60,873 nt of DNA, taken from RGIG7213 sp045545665. GTDB lineage: Bacteria; Bacillota; Clostridia; Oscillospirales; CAG-272. How positions within the stretch are numbered: the first letter of the stretch is position 1; each line of letters opens with the position of its first letter. Shown here piece after piece: positions 23,801-31,671 of the stretch. A program made the translations under genes and the position numbers. Under the pieces are notes generated by a model, which saw nothing but the letters and a program-made list of their open reading frames with translations, was not told where the DNA came from and did not search any database. The stretch covers positions 1 to 60,873 of the forward strand of contig JAZQBL010000008.1 of NCBI GenBank assembly GCA_045545665.1, in the 5' to 3' direction.

Positions 23801-26019
23801 GCTTTGACCTCGGGGACAACATAACCCGTGTCCGCAACCTTTTCGTAGACGTGTAAATTCGCACCGTTACCGGGGAGAGTTGCAGTGCTGCTTTGGTTTT
23901 CAACAGGATCAAACACTCTGATAATTCCGCCGTCAGTGGGAAGGAACACGGGGGTCTTTGTATCGCCTACCAAAACAGCAACACGGTCAGTAGTAGTGTT
24001 GGTTTGTGCGCCGTATTCTCCGTAAAGGTACTTTGACGTGTCTCTTACAGAATTTACCGTATAGGAGTACTTTGTAAAATCGGAATTCGTAAGAAGCGGA
24101 AGATCATTTGCATACATCTGTGCTTCTTCTTTTGTGTTGAATATTGCAATAGATGCTATATCCACAGAAAGACCGATATTTCTGCCCGTGCCAGTGTCAG
24201 CATCAAAAAGATCAAACCTGAACTGCGTCGCAGAATTTTTCAAGTTCGACGGAGCATCCAAAACTACACTGTGCCATCCGCCGTCGGGAACATAGGTGCT
24301 TTCACTATATGCCCACGCAGAGTTGGCATAGGAATTAAATCCAAATTTTGTCACCGTATCATTGTAGAGCCTGTATTTTACAGCAATATAATTAAGATTG
24401 CTATTATTGCTTGACCTATCCTTAGGAGGGGTCAAGACAACGTACGGATCTTTATTTTTAGTGACATAATTCACATACGAGCCTTTATTTGTAAAGGTTA
24501 CACGGTTTTTGGAATCATCAGTAGTCGGTTCAAGGTTACTGCCCGTGTAAACAACTTCGGGAACGCTAAGAGAATCCCCTGCTGCCTCAGCATCTGCAGC
24601 GCTGTTAAAATATGCTATGGTTGCAATATCGAAGTAGCTTGCCTTCAAATCATCTATACTGGAGGTCTGTCTCGAAAAATCCAGTCGCAAATACGGATAT
24701 GTGGTAGAAGAACAATCTGATAAATCAAACACTGCAGTGTGCCACATACCGTCGTTTGTATATGAACCTGTAATAGTAGTAGCATTTTTGGTGCCCTTAG
24801 TATAATCATTATAATCTACGTAAGCAAGAACAAGAGGGGCAGCCTTTAGCGGCATCTCCGTTCTGTATCTTACCATCAGATAGTTAGAAGCTGACTCACG
24901 CCTATAGAATTTATACACATCAACATTTCCTGAGGTTTTTAATACAAACCTTGTATACGCAGAATATTGAGTAACATTGAATTGTTTACCGGTGTCATAA
25001 GTTGTACTTGCTATATTGGCTTGGGTCATTACATAAGTTGCCGAAAGCGGATGACTTGCGCTGTAGCTTGCCGCTTCGCTTTCCGAGGCAAAGAATCCTA
25101 CGTAACCGATGTCAAAATTCTTTGCATCGGTGGTATTTATACTGGACCCGCTGCTGCCGAAAGGACGAAATTCTATTTTGCAAACATCAAGGGGAGATAT
25201 ACCCTTGTCCTTCATATCAAACGTGTACGTTTTCCATGAAGCGTCACCGGCTGTAGCGGGGATTGGATAGGCTGCTATGATATTTTCATCTTTGTCAATC
25301 AGATAGAAAACACCGTCTGTATCTGACGTATTTGACCAATTGCCGCCCCACCATCTGCATTTTACGGAGATAACGCTGTTTGTATCCGTGATACCTTTGG
25401 CTTCATTGTCAGTACTGAAAGCATACGCCATATATGCTGGGCCGTCGTTGTTTCTTACTATGCGTACATAATCTCCACGTGAAGATGAACTGTAAGTATG
25501 TTCCCCGCAGGTAATATTACTTGTGCTTAAAGTCTTATTAAGTGTCATATCATTCGGGGTATAAATGAATCCCGTGGTATTCTTTATGTACCATTCGTAG
25601 ACTTCATATGCAGCCTGTTCAGTAGGTGCAGCAACATACTTACCTGCAGGCATTACGGTATTACCGTCAACGATATCAACAGGAAGATCATATACAACCC
25701 CGCTGCTTGTGCCTTTCCACTCAAGTTCTGTGGTAGCGTACTTCAAAAATGTAACCGCATTGCCTACAGTATTACCACTTGTAAAGGCGTAGGTTTTTTC
25801 ACCGCTGATGTCACTTGCATCCTCGACGAGTCTGTAAAGAGGTGTTTCCAGCACTTTGCCTTCAACGACCGTCACGGCTTCGTCAGCCGACATGACGGAA
25901 TCTTTGAGAGCCTGGGAGGCGGGAACTGCGTCCGCAAGTGTGACGATCGGTGCTAAAAGCATCGACAAACACAGAAAAACGGACAAAAACCTACATCCGA
26001 ATGAATTGTTTGTTTTCAT
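17803..26019 (-). CDS. Giant secreted VWA-domain surface protein (2,738 aa)
   Basis: Signal peptide at residues 1-31 (FLSVFLCLSMLLAPIVTLAD). Three related ~100-residue beta-rich modules follow (about 210-325, 380-480, 545-640), each ending in a motif like FDIGYVGFFASESEA, FDIATIAYFNSAADAEA or VDIASIAIFNTKEEAQ, suggestive of carbohydrate-binding folds. A VWA domain starts near residue 1255 with the metal-site motif AIDNSGSM and runs to about 1630 with large loops, followed by DUF11/Cna-like strands (FTDTMSDYVELQ, FTWNIGEIPENK). A second binding-like region (FTGTGFDIIGLTNHDTGTII) is near 2215. An Ig-like domain (VSVSKSSVKEGKTVTVTVKT) near 2630 precedes a Ser/Gly linker and a Trp-rich tail of repeated GWFDKWFG. 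No LPxTG motif. Likely a cell-surface adhesin or matrix protein. Confidence 0.9.
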   Translation of the reverse strand: MKTNNSFGCRFLSVFLCLSMLLAPIVTLADAVPASQALKDSVMSADEAVTVVEGKVLETPLYRLVEDASDISGEKTYAFTSGNTVGNAVTFLKYATTELEWKGTSSGVVYDLPVDIVDGNTVMPAGKYVAAPTEQAAYEVYEWYIKNTTGFIYTPNDMTLNKTLSTSNITCGEHTYSSSSRGDYVRIVRNNDGPAYMAYAFSTDNEAKGITDTNSVISVKCRWWGGNWSNTSDTDGVFYLIDKDENIIAAYPIPATAGDASWKTYTFDMKDKGISPLDVCKIEFRPFGSSGSSINTTDAKNFDIGYVGFFASESEAASYSASHPLSATYVMTQANIASTTYDTGKQFNVTQYSAYTRFVLKTSGNVDVYKFYRRESASNYLMVRYRTEMPLKAAPLVLAYVDYNDYTKGTKNATTITGSYTNDGMWHTAVFDLSDCSSTTYPYLRLDFSRQTSSIDDLKASYFDIATIAYFNSAADAEAAGDSLSVPEVVYTGSNLEPTTDDSKNRVTFTNKGSYVNYVTKNKDPYVVLTPPKDRSSNNSNLNYIAVKYRLYNDTVTKFGFNSYANSAWAYSESTYVPDGGWHSVVLDAPSNLKNSATQFRFDLFDADTGTGRNIGLSVDIASIAIFNTKEEAQMYANDLPLLTNSDFTKYSYTVNSVRDTSKYLYGEYGAQTNTTTDRVAVLVGDTKTPVFLPTDGGIIRVFDPVENQSSTATLPGNGANLHVYEKVADTGYVVPEVKAWLIDDYGCVATGVNTSAPTGAYLKVMAGDEVYDVPVTVDMLYKADGTTKMSTATQGTYYNCVVKYEGKVIYSKFILVVRNGTSLVSGSFYRLVTPIDPDGSVSKSIKDDTNYMLIDRAEAGYGKALSIQGLYSTSPITTRIRKIYEIEIDGEKQYITQTESVQQHEVWKTNFVADAHPLNPNFVGPYFTLETQAYNNGSNTNITGYLYYDLNGTSRDIVKWDASIIPSTTTLKLSQNINSTAANKAGYLWCEIADTNISYAQQKQSTSSTAALTTLNYFTHRDTTQHTVTVGKGTGLACFAATQYHVGSNTSNANVNVFDSYSNEWRGLHFANEIGNFTTRVPVDAYIVGTDKNASLSNMTVYDRVYYYEEDTSIKSITAHIDTFDVAIQHGAAGADVTGANLVITTTKTDGSVSVSRVPITMDMLSTDSAGKNAVSTTDSADANKTTNAHVFYQDTRIGTINLTVAAETGDPVYPNPGSVVITKELDTSTHDYWKTGTARLELSVTGVPTASGADVVIAIDNSGSMEGKIGTTSTTRRQAVTEAIKAALTTFANSPEDIAVSVVTFDGYDLIDPNYVLNKNANTSYKVYTNCDSNIEPDTAQFLTSGFNQYVPDVDDRFVENEDLTTAKINEIVANYKYTGSGTNYDRGLELAYETLNARQKQNALNGTKRDSYLIFMADGGTLQMNYMGLNSDTNNDMHDQLYLGHLDDGKMKHDPNKADDPDYSSYLPKADGNVSSSTVHPYYYTHYNELGEMWMAEAIKGSVDKKYKVIDPDANPSDDYLDYVNGLGATVYTIGVGVLNEGQYSNYINSQIPLKETSYAGSGEVLRKISSDWSCDDVRANHSTEVDDGKVEYFKKIYKDNKYAKFVNDDVTAIKNIFAEIAGNISVLSNAVFTDTMSDYVELQTKKQNADAKDPKITVTEYQTYKYSEIGSVINGVYVSAEQVGKIKPGTAANVKETVTFTTDANGKLTAAYSNEKGNTTNILANNKITAQYFTYDLNSATFTWNIGEIPENKYVLAFDVYLKGSMEGARDDGTYPTNKDTSTKTGAYLTYTNFEGNAREIQVPTPYLPWGDAQVSVAYYLVDDKGRPITHLGGSPVSFDLAYKVTTPEIFTSFALNSETGKITAENLPQGLSLYDSAASYEVKATSDNGGAWKITAGEGKTKSTYVTQYSSGSNTATNEQMVYTDLSATDEFIAEGGFESKAGYTYSNTVVWFAVTSPISASPETVVIDYGLPVDINITANDIGGFKATAITSRPLPTLTDDKGNALTNNGVPVTVYQSTEADYTNEYASYFTAEGVDKATGSYGKAELIDDDFVKYTPTGMEMDGKDVFTYALQFENGTPSYAVGMDYLFRKLTVVPATSIYYEEKFVDFETYYSTLQSGVKTPAANAWENVSNINGASGSDNINGYPQAQDRPGVDETIFDVGNIYGYDEQYIDCATFSLGNSKKITVNDSITGEATFTFTGTGFDIIGLTNHDTGTIIVDVYAGVPKIDNGSNLITDTPVKSLLVDTYYGYTYEQQSDNSYKWVINADASETLYQVPVISVENLDYGKYTAVVTVSYSQYLDNRYDENGDKSYDFYFDAVRIYNPANNGANDSVIKDAYIKDNECWPMYTELRGTLIAAKDVLDYAASETEAAKVGGSMFIDGCPTIDKNATGYDQWVNVDYFHGRYTYERNQFDDNLENDPSGAIKNYMNYGPNNEVYLAPGQAISFTLGVSYQGSDITDDEKVKELEKLLADYTASVHVAIKAAKGTPIINMYAVGTPAEGSEKKYEFTKGLMETTINSATELYYDITALDGMTVVIMNSAEANSGNILSITNVKRTFTKDPAELINQVSETATVEKASAVYINRQTVELALASLEMESDSRSTFEPDTFDVSVSKSSVKEGKTVTVTVKTSSDVDSITVNGETVTKYRRSLFTKQRTWTYTVKATEAGELPIEVVAYNADGEFSEPVTETVEVTSNSSTGGSSSSGWFDKWFGGWFDKWFGGLFGKK
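17821..17868. repeat. Two perfect 24-bp tandem repeats encoding the Trp-rich tail
   Basis: 17821-17844 and 17845-17868 are identical. Each encodes eight residues of the GWFDKWFG repeat at the extreme C-terminus of the VWA protein. Exact tandem identity suggests recent slippage and possible copy-number variation. Confidence 0.9.
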
Positions 26020-26285
26020 AACAAATCCTTTCCGCGCACAGCTGAATTTTCATTTTTCACTATGCAACACAAATTTATATACTTTGGTGATTATATATAA
26101 ATGATATTATACTTAATGACAGTTTAACAAATATACCCCTTAATTTTTACACTAAATCATTACCATTTTGTAAATTTTTATTAATTGGTTGAAATTGGCA
26201 TTAATTGGAAAGAATTTCCCCTTTTTCAAGGTTTGAATCCGGCTCAACCGACAGCGAAGCCGACCGAGACAGAGGCATGAATAAT

Positions 26286-26625
26286 ACACCTCATCCACCA
26301 CTGACACGGTGAAGGCTATGGAGGAAAAAAGCGAGGACCGCCCTATATCAAAACGGGTCGTCGTGGGCGCCGACCCCCTACATTCAGCCTTCTCCAGCGG
26401 GAGAAGGTGGCATCCGTTAGGATGACGGATGAGGTGTTCGAAGTGATAATCGAATTAACTATCGTAACACCAATCAACGCAGCTCTTTTAAAAATTATAC
26501 TCTACCTTCCCCGGTGAAGTGAATGACGGATGAGGTGTCGATTCATCATTCATCGGATTTTTCGAAACGGCGGGAGCAAGCCCCCGCCCTACGTTGATAC
26601 GGGTCGTCGTGGGCGCCGACCCCTA
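26286..26625. repeat. Cluster of short interspersed palindromic repeats
   Basis: This fills most of the 26020-26700 gap, which has no gene. It holds CACCTCATCC (from 26287) facing GGATGAGGTG-type ends near 26427-26436 and 26528, a CCTTCTCC-AGCG-GGAGAAGG hairpin (26388-26407), GGCGGG/CCCCCGCC near 26570-26587, and two copies of a 25-base unit built on GGGTCG...CGACCC (26353-26377 and 26599-26623). The CCTTCTCC hairpin and GATGAGG element recur at 60751-60820. Confidence 0.8.
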
Positions 26626-26666
26626 CCGTTTTTATCTATTATCTACCGAGGAAGGAATTATAAAAA

Positions 26667-26694
26667 ACAGACTTGAATTTTCATTCAAGTCTGT
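26667..26694 (-). terminator. Terminator of the his-dap-lipoprotein operon
   Basis: Stem ACAGACTTGAA/TTCAAGTCTGT with a 6-nt loop, followed on the minus strand by TTTTTTAT. It lies just after the lipoprotein stop. Confidence 0.88.
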
Positions 26695-26700
26695 CTCATT

Positions 26701-27921
26701 TTATTCATCTATAAGATTTTTGGGGCACTCTTCCCCTGCTTTATATGCGGCGATGTACTGTTTCATCCACTGATAATATTTATCACCGTGTCCGCCTTTC
26801 ATAGGCTCGATATCGCGGCTGTATTCCTCGGTATAATTATCGACGAAGGTAACACGTCCGTTCATATCGTGCTGGCGCTGTGCTATCCACTCGTTCCACC
26901 ACGTGAGAGTTACTATTTTGGGGTTTGTTTCAAACGCTCTCTTCCACTGACGGTAAAACGTTCTGCCGCCGTCGCGTCCTATTGCAGACGACGTATTCGA
27001 CATATAATCCGTCTGACGTGCAACGTATACGCTCATCTGCTCGTAATTTCCGTTAGCATCCTTACAAGGCTCAGCTCCGTCGTTCAAAAACGTCCATTCG
27101 CTTTTTCCGAGCTTTATGTTTCTGCCCATATAAATCTTTACCGTCATATCACGCATTGTAAATTTTTCGACGTACTTGAAGCCCGAATGCTTCATCTGAT
27201 TCGGAAAACTTGAAGCTGCACAAAGCATAAGCGGTTTACCGTTCCAATACACCCAGCAATCGGCATATTTACCCGTTCTGTAGAACTGTTCGTATATTAC
27301 CTCGCACGTTCTCCAACCACATTCGGTACCGCCGCTTTTCGTTCTGTTCCAGAATACGACGTGGGGAGTTTTCTTCCCTTCTGCCTTCATTTCCAGTATC
27401 GTATCGAGTATGGCTTTACACGGTCTTGTTACCATACTGTCCCAATACGAGCCTGCCCATGCGGAATAATTTGCATTCGTATTATCTATGATGATAAAAT
27501 CGACGCCTGCATCTGCAAGCTGTGTCATATGCGTTCTTATTACCTCTTTATCCGAGGAAGTATAATAACCGAGTGCAGGTTCTGCCCAATAGTGAAATTG
27601 GAAATAATTGCCCCACCGTCCGTCGTTTTCGAGTATTTCGGTTATATTGTATATTCTCTGCCCTTCCTTTGCAACCGGGTCAAACCAGGTCGAATAACAA
27701 ATAGACACGACTTTATCCATATTTGTTATATCGAGTCCCACGTCGATCGGTTCTTCTTCGGGTGCGTCCGTTTCGGCATCCGTCACGGGCTGTGTTTGAT
27801 CACTGCTTTCCGCCGTTGAGTCTTGCATTTCGGAAGTATCTGTTCCGTTTGCATCACCCGAGGAGCAGGAGACGGAGAATATCATAATTGCCAACAGCAA
27901 AACAGAAATAATTCTTTTCAT
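26701..27921 (-). CDS. Lipoprotein with GH71/99-like glycoside hydrolase barrel
   Basis: 406 aa from ATG at 27921 (GAGGAAT upstream; the longer frame starting inside dapB is not needed). A lipoprotein signal ends in a lipobox FSVSC at about residues 16-20, followed by a Thr/Glu/Asp-rich linker to about residue 60. The catalytic-type domain (WGNYFQFHYWAEPALGYYTS, then HMTQLADAGVDFIIIDNTNA and LTWWNEWIAQ) resembles GH71/99-like barrels that act on mannan-type or related glycans. It is the last gene of the his-dap operon, 19 nt after dapB, an odd place for an extracellular enzyme. The family call is from recalled motif resemblance, not a search. Confidence 0.65.
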   Translation of the reverse strand: MKRIISVLLLAIMIFSVSCSSGDANGTDTSEMQDSTAESSDQTQPVTDAETDAPEEEPIDVGLDITNMDKVVSICYSTWFDPVAKEGQRIYNITEILENDGRWGNYFQFHYWAEPALGYYTSSDKEVIRTHMTQLADAGVDFIIIDNTNANYSAWAGSYWDSMVTRPCKAILDTILEMKAEGKKTPHVVFWNRTKSGGTECGWRTCEVIYEQFYRTGKYADCWVYWNGKPLMLCAASSFPNQMKHSGFKYVEKFTMRDMTVKIYMGRNIKLGKSEWTFLNDGAEPCKDANGNYEQMSVYVARQTDYMSNTSSAIGRDGGRTFYRQWKRAFETNPKIVTLTWWNEWIAQRQHDMNGRVTFVDNYTEEYSRDIEPMKGGHGDKYYQWMKQYIAAYKAGEECPKNLIDE

Positions 27922-27940
27922 TTCATTCCTCACACTGCAG

Positions 27941-28711
27941 TTAAAGCACACTTTCGGTCTTTTTTCCGGCATCCTTCAGCACGTCTTTCATAGAATATCT
28001 GCCGACTTTTTTGCCGACCATATATTCTGCCGCTCTGACCGCTCCCTGTGCAAAAAGATCACGGCTGCCTGCGGAATGCTTTATCGATATGACTTCACCG
28101 CCGCCGCAGAACATTACCTCATGTTCGCCGACGATAGCACCGCCTCTTATCGAATGTATGCCTATTTCTCGGTCGTCTCTTTTTTTGCGGTAAGGTGTTC
28201 TGTCAAAAACTCTTTGAGCATCGTAAGGAAGTGCCGATTCTATTTCCTCGGCTATCATCAACGCCGTACCGCTCGGAGCATCGAGCTTATTACGGTGATG
28301 AGCTTCTATAATTTCAACGTCATAGCCTTCGCCGAGTATTTCAGCCGCCTGCTTCGCAAGACGGCACAAAAGATTTATACCGAGCGACATATTTCCCGAC
28401 GTAAATACCGCCGTTTCCTTGTCCATACGGTCCATATACGCTTTTTCTTCGTCAGTATGTCCCGTTGTGCATATAATCGCAGGGACGCTCTTTTCTTTCG
28501 AATACGCAAGTATATCGTATACAAGGCTGTGATGTGAAAAATCTATTATAACGTCAACTCTTTCGGTAACGTCAAATATATTACCGTAAACGGGAAACGG
28601 GCAGGAATCGTTCGTTATGTCAACGCCTGCGGCTATGACATCGTCTTTTCCGCAAGCCGCAGCAACCGCCTTGCCCATACGTCCGTTACATCCGCAAAGG
28701 AGAATATTCAT
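27941..28711 (-). CDS. dapB: 4-hydroxy-tetrahydrodipicolinate reductase
   Basis: 256 aa. The Rossmann loop GCNGRMGKAVAAACG is at residues 7-21 and the substrate-binding EAHHRNKLDAPSGTA near residue 137, with the catalytic His-His and Lys. It reduces the DapA product with NAD(P)H on the way to diaminopimelate and lysine. AAGGAGG precedes ATG at 28711, 9 nt after dapA. Together with dapA it supplies meso-diaminopimelate for the MurE reaction encoded in the same window. Confidence 0.96.
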   Translation of the reverse strand: MNILLCGCNGRMGKAVAAACGKDDVIAAGVDITNDSCPFPVYGNIFDVTERVDVIIDFSHHSLVYDILAYSKEKSVPAIICTTGHTDEEKAYMDRMDKETAVFTSGNMSLGINLLCRLAKQAAEILGEGYDVEIIEAHHRNKLDAPSGTALMIAEEIESALPYDAQRVFDRTPYRKKRDDREIGIHSIRGGAIVGEHEVMFCGGGEVISIKHSAGSRDLFAQGAVRAAEYMVGKKVGRYSMKDVLKDAGKKTESVL

Positions 28712-28720
28712 ATTTCCTCC

Positions 28721-29611
28721 TTACACAAGACCGTAGTCCTTCAAAACCGCAAACAGCTTTTCGTTTTCAGCATCTGTCATGGGACACAAGGGCAGACGCA
28801 TATCTATATCGCACATTCCCATCATATGCATAGCTGTTTTTACGGGGATGGGGTTCACTGTCATAAACAATGCGTTTATGAGCTTGAGAAGCTTCAGCTG
28901 CATCTGTGCGCTTTCCTTGCACTTGCCTTCGAGATAAAGGTGTGTAAGCTGTGCTGTTTCTTTGGGCATTACGTTTGAAAGTACTGAGATAACACCTGCA
29001 GAGCCAACGCTCATCATAGGAACTATCTGATCGTCGTTACCGCAGTAAACGTCGATATCGTCGCCGACAGCTTCCATAAGCTCAACGATAAAGCTGATAT
29101 TACCGCAAGCTTCCTTTGTCGCTATGATATTGGGATGCTTTGCAAGCTCGCGGTACGCATCAATGCTTATATTAACGCCCGTACGGGACGGCACGTTATA
29201 AAGAATTATGGGTTTATCGCAAGCGTCTGCTATTTTTGAAAAATACTCAACGAGACCCTTCTGGCTTGTTTTGTTGTAGTAGGGTGTGACGTGCAAAAGC
29301 GCATCTGCACCAACCTCGCAAGCGTGGCGGGAAAGATCGACAGCGTACGCAAAATCATTTGATCCCGTACCTGCTATAACGGGAACTCTGCCGTTTACTT
29401 TTTTCACGGTATATTCGATTATATCTCTGTGTTCTTCGTCTGTGAGCGTTGCCGCTTCGCCTGTCGTTCCGCACACGATTATGGAATCAACACCGCCGTC
29501 TATCTGGAAATCGACCATTTTTCCATAGCTCTCGTAGTCTATTTTTCCGTTTTTGAACGGTGTTATTATTGCAGTACCGACACCTGTAAATATAGGAGTT
29601 TCTCTTTTCAT
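28721..29611 (-). CDS. dapA: 4-hydroxy-tetrahydrodipicolinate synthase
   Basis: 296 aa, full length. Schiff-base lysine in ATKEACGN near residue 163 and the catalytic tyrosine in ILYNVPSRTGVN near 135; GTAIITPFKNGKIDYE at the N-terminus. It condenses pyruvate with aspartate semialdehyde, the first step of the diaminopimelate branch. Start at 29611 behind AAAGGA. It follows the DUF3267-like gene by 22 nt at the 3' end of the histidine operon. Confidence 0.97.
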   Translation of the reverse strand: MKRETPIFTGVGTAIITPFKNGKIDYESYGKMVDFQIDGGVDSIIVCGTTGEAATLTDEEHRDIIEYTVKKVNGRVPVIAGTGSNDFAYAVDLSRHACEVGADALLHVTPYYNKTSQKGLVEYFSKIADACDKPIILYNVPSRTGVNISIDAYRELAKHPNIIATKEACGNISFIVELMEAVGDDIDVYCGNDDQIVPMMSVGSAGVISVLSNVMPKETAQLTHLYLEGKCKESAQMQLKLLKLINALFMTVNPIPVKTAMHMMGMCDIDMRLPLCPMTDAENEKLFAVLKDYGLV

Positions 29612-29633
29612 TTTGACAAATCCTTTCTTTTAT

Positions 29634-30254
29634 TTATTCTTTATTATTATTTTCTGCATTATTATTTTCCGCCGAGGTCTTTGCAAATACCGAGACCTCA
29701 AGTCCATCGTCTTTTATAAGGCAGTCATCGGGGAGTTTCAGCGCCGTATATATCACGTACGCATCACCGACAGCCCCCGAAATATTTACCACTTGTATCA
29801 TATATACGATCCAGAACCAACCCGACGGAACGAGCATATTCGCAATGCCTATAACAATACCGAGTATAACTATAGGCGCCGCTGCTATTATTACGTACTC
29901 ACGCTTGCCGAAAAACGCCTCGCTTGAAGCACATGCAAAGCCCGGACGGAAGCCGAACTTGCCCCATCTTCCGCTTATGTATCTGATAAAAACACTGTGT
30001 ACGCCCTCGTGGAGGAAAATATACGATATCAAAAGCAAGAGCAGTACGCCGCCGAAGATGAATTTTTCCGTGACTTCGCTTTTGCTTGACACAGTAAGCA
30101 GATCAAACGGCACGGCGAAAAGCATCGGCACGACAAGCAAAGCGGCAACTGCCAAGGCTATTGCATTGACAGCATATGAAAGCTTTTTGTTTTCAGAAAA
30201 GCTGAAGCTTTTTATTTTTTCGTAATCGTCGGGAAGGATATGACAGCATTTCAT
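29634..30254 (-). CDS. DUF3267-like membrane protein with zinc-protease motif
   Basis: 206 aa. Membrane helices near residues 28-50 (AIALAVAALLVVPMLFAV), 68-84 (FGGVLLLLLISYIFL), 118-140 (YVIIAAAPIVILGIVIGIA) and 145-165. The HEGVH motif right after the second helix has the HExxH zinc-ligand spacing of site-2-protease-like proteins such as SpoIVFB relatives, and KLPDDCLIKDDGLEVSVF near the C-terminus is typical of DUF3267. Start overlaps the hisIE stop (4 nt). Why it sits between his and dap genes is unknown. Confidence 0.8.
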   Translation of the reverse strand: MKCCHILPDDYEKIKSFSFSENKKLSYAVNAIALAVAALLVVPMLFAVPFDLLTVSSKSEVTEKFIFGGVLLLLLISYIFLHEGVHSVFIRYISGRWGKFGFRPGFACASSEAFFGKREYVIIAAAPIVILGIVIGIANMLVPSGWFWIVYMIQVVNISGAVGDAYVIYTALKLPDDCLIKDDGLEVSVFAKTSAENNNAENNNKE

Positions 30255-30895
30255 GTCATTTTTTCCTGCTTGACCTTTTTATCTATAACGTGGCGGCTTG
30301 CAAGCTCGCTCATAACGTCGTCAATTGATATTCCCATTTCGACCATAAGAACCATTACGTGATAATAAAGGTCTGCTATTTCGTATATCGTTTCTTTTTT
30401 ATCGTCGGCTTTTGCGGCGATTATTACTTCCGTTGATTCCTCGCCGACCTTTTTGAGTATTTTGTCGATTCCCTTTTCAAAAAGATACGTTGTGTACGAG
30501 CCTTCTTTTTTGTCAATTTTTCTGCCCTTTATGAGTTCAAGAAGAGCATCGGGTGAAAACGACGATGTCTGTTCATCCTCGTAAATGACTTCGTTAAAGC
30601 AAGAGTCGGCACCCGTGTGGCACGCAGGACCTGCCTTTACGACTTCGACAGTCAACGCATCAAGATCGCAGTCTGCCGTTATTTTAACGACACGCTGTGT
30701 ATTTCCCGACGTTTCGCCCTTGCGCCAAAGCTTTTGTCTTGAACGTGAGAAAAAGCACGTTTTTCCTTCATTAAGCGTTATTTCAAGGCTTTCCCTATTC
30801 ATATATGCCACTGTAAGAACTTTCTTTGTGAAAAAGTCAACAACGACTGCGGGGATAAGACCGTTTGCATCGTATTTGAGTTCGTTTATATTCAT
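30251..30895 (-). CDS. hisIE: Bifunctional phosphoribosyl-AMP cyclohydrolase/phosphoribosyl-ATP pyrophosphatase
   Basis: 214 aa. HisI domain at 1-105: VAYMNRESLEITL, FFSRSRQKLWRKGETSGN and zinc ligands in DCDLDALTV and GPACHTG. HisE domain at ~118-205 with the Glu-rich KVGEESTEVIIAAK helix. It hydrolyses PR-ATP to PR-AMP and opens the ring, steps 2-3 of histidine synthesis. It follows hisF by 15 nt with AAAGGACG upstream. Confidence 0.96.
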   Translation of the reverse strand: MNINELKYDANGLIPAVVVDFFTKKVLTVAYMNRESLEITLNEGKTCFFSRSRQKLWRKGETSGNTQRVVKITADCDLDALTVEVVKAGPACHTGADSCFNEVIYEDEQTSSFSPDALLELIKGRKIDKKEGSYTTYLFEKGIDKILKKVGEESTEVIIAAKADDKKETIYEIADLYYHVMVLMVEMGISIDDVMSELASRHVIDKKVKQEKMT

Positions 30896-30910
30896 TTTTA
30901 CACGTCCTTT

Positions 30911-31669
30911 CTATATTCTGACGTTAATATTTTTTTCATTGAGAAGTTGTTTCAATTCGTTTATTTTTACGTCACCGAAGTGGAATATGGATGCCGCAAG
31001 TCCTGCATCGACTGTAGGGCAGGTATTGAAGAGCTTAACGAAATCTTCAGCACAGCCTGCACCGCCCGAAGCTATAACGGGTATTGACACGGCGTCGCAT
31101 ATCTTACAAAGAAGCTCTGTATCAAATCCGCCCCGCACTCCGTCTGTGTCCATACTGTTTATGACAAGCTCACCTGCTCCGAGCTCCTGACCTTGTTTTG
31201 CCCAAGCTACGGCTTCAAGTGACGTCATTTCTCTTCCGCCTTTTACGAAGACTGCATATTTTCCGTCAACACGCTTTACGTCCATTGAAAGAACTACGCA
31301 TTGTGAGCCGTACTTTTTTGCCGCCTCGTACATTAAATTCGGGTTTCTTACAGCACCGGAATTTACGGATACCTTATCCGCACCGCATTTAAGGACTCTG
31401 TCAAAATCGGACACTTCATTTATTGCACCGCCGACAGTAAGCGGGATAAACACGTTTTCCGCCGCACGTGTAAGCACGTCGGTGAACAGTCCTCTGCCCT
31501 CGGCTGATGCCGTTATATCGTAAAAAACAAGCTCATCGGCTCCGCTGTCGCTGTAATATTTTGCAAGCTCGACGGGGTCCGAAACGTCGGAAAGATTCAT
31601 AAAATTCACGCCTTTGACGACTCGTCCGTTTTTGACGTCAAGACACGGGATAATTCTTTTCGTTATCAT
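30911..31669 (-). CDS. hisF: Imidazole glycerol phosphate synthase, cyclase subunit
   Basis: 252 aa. Conserved PCLDVKNGRVVKGVNF at the N-terminus (catalytic Asp11) and VVLSMDVKRVDG with the second catalytic aspartate near residue 130; phosphate-binding SGGAGCAEDF near 203. Works with HisH to make imidazole glycerol phosphate and AICAR. Two bases after hisA, behind GGGGAG. Confidence 0.97.
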   Translation of the reverse strand: MITKRIIPCLDVKNGRVVKGVNFMNLSDVSDPVELAKYYSDSGADELVFYDITASAEGRGLFTDVLTRAAENVFIPLTVGGAINEVSDFDRVLKCGADKVSVNSGAVRNPNLMYEAAKKYGSQCVVLSMDVKRVDGKYAVFVKGGREMTSLEAVAWAKQGQELGAGELVINSMDTDGVRGGFDTELLCKICDAVSIPVIASGGAGCAEDFVKLFNTCPTVDAGLAASIFHFGDVKINELKQLLNEKNINVRI

Positions 31670-31671
31670 CT

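Noticed and set aside
17803..26019. LPxTG sortase anchor in the giant VWA protein
   Set aside because: No LPxTG-like motif or terminal membrane helix; the protein ends in the Trp-rich repeat tail.
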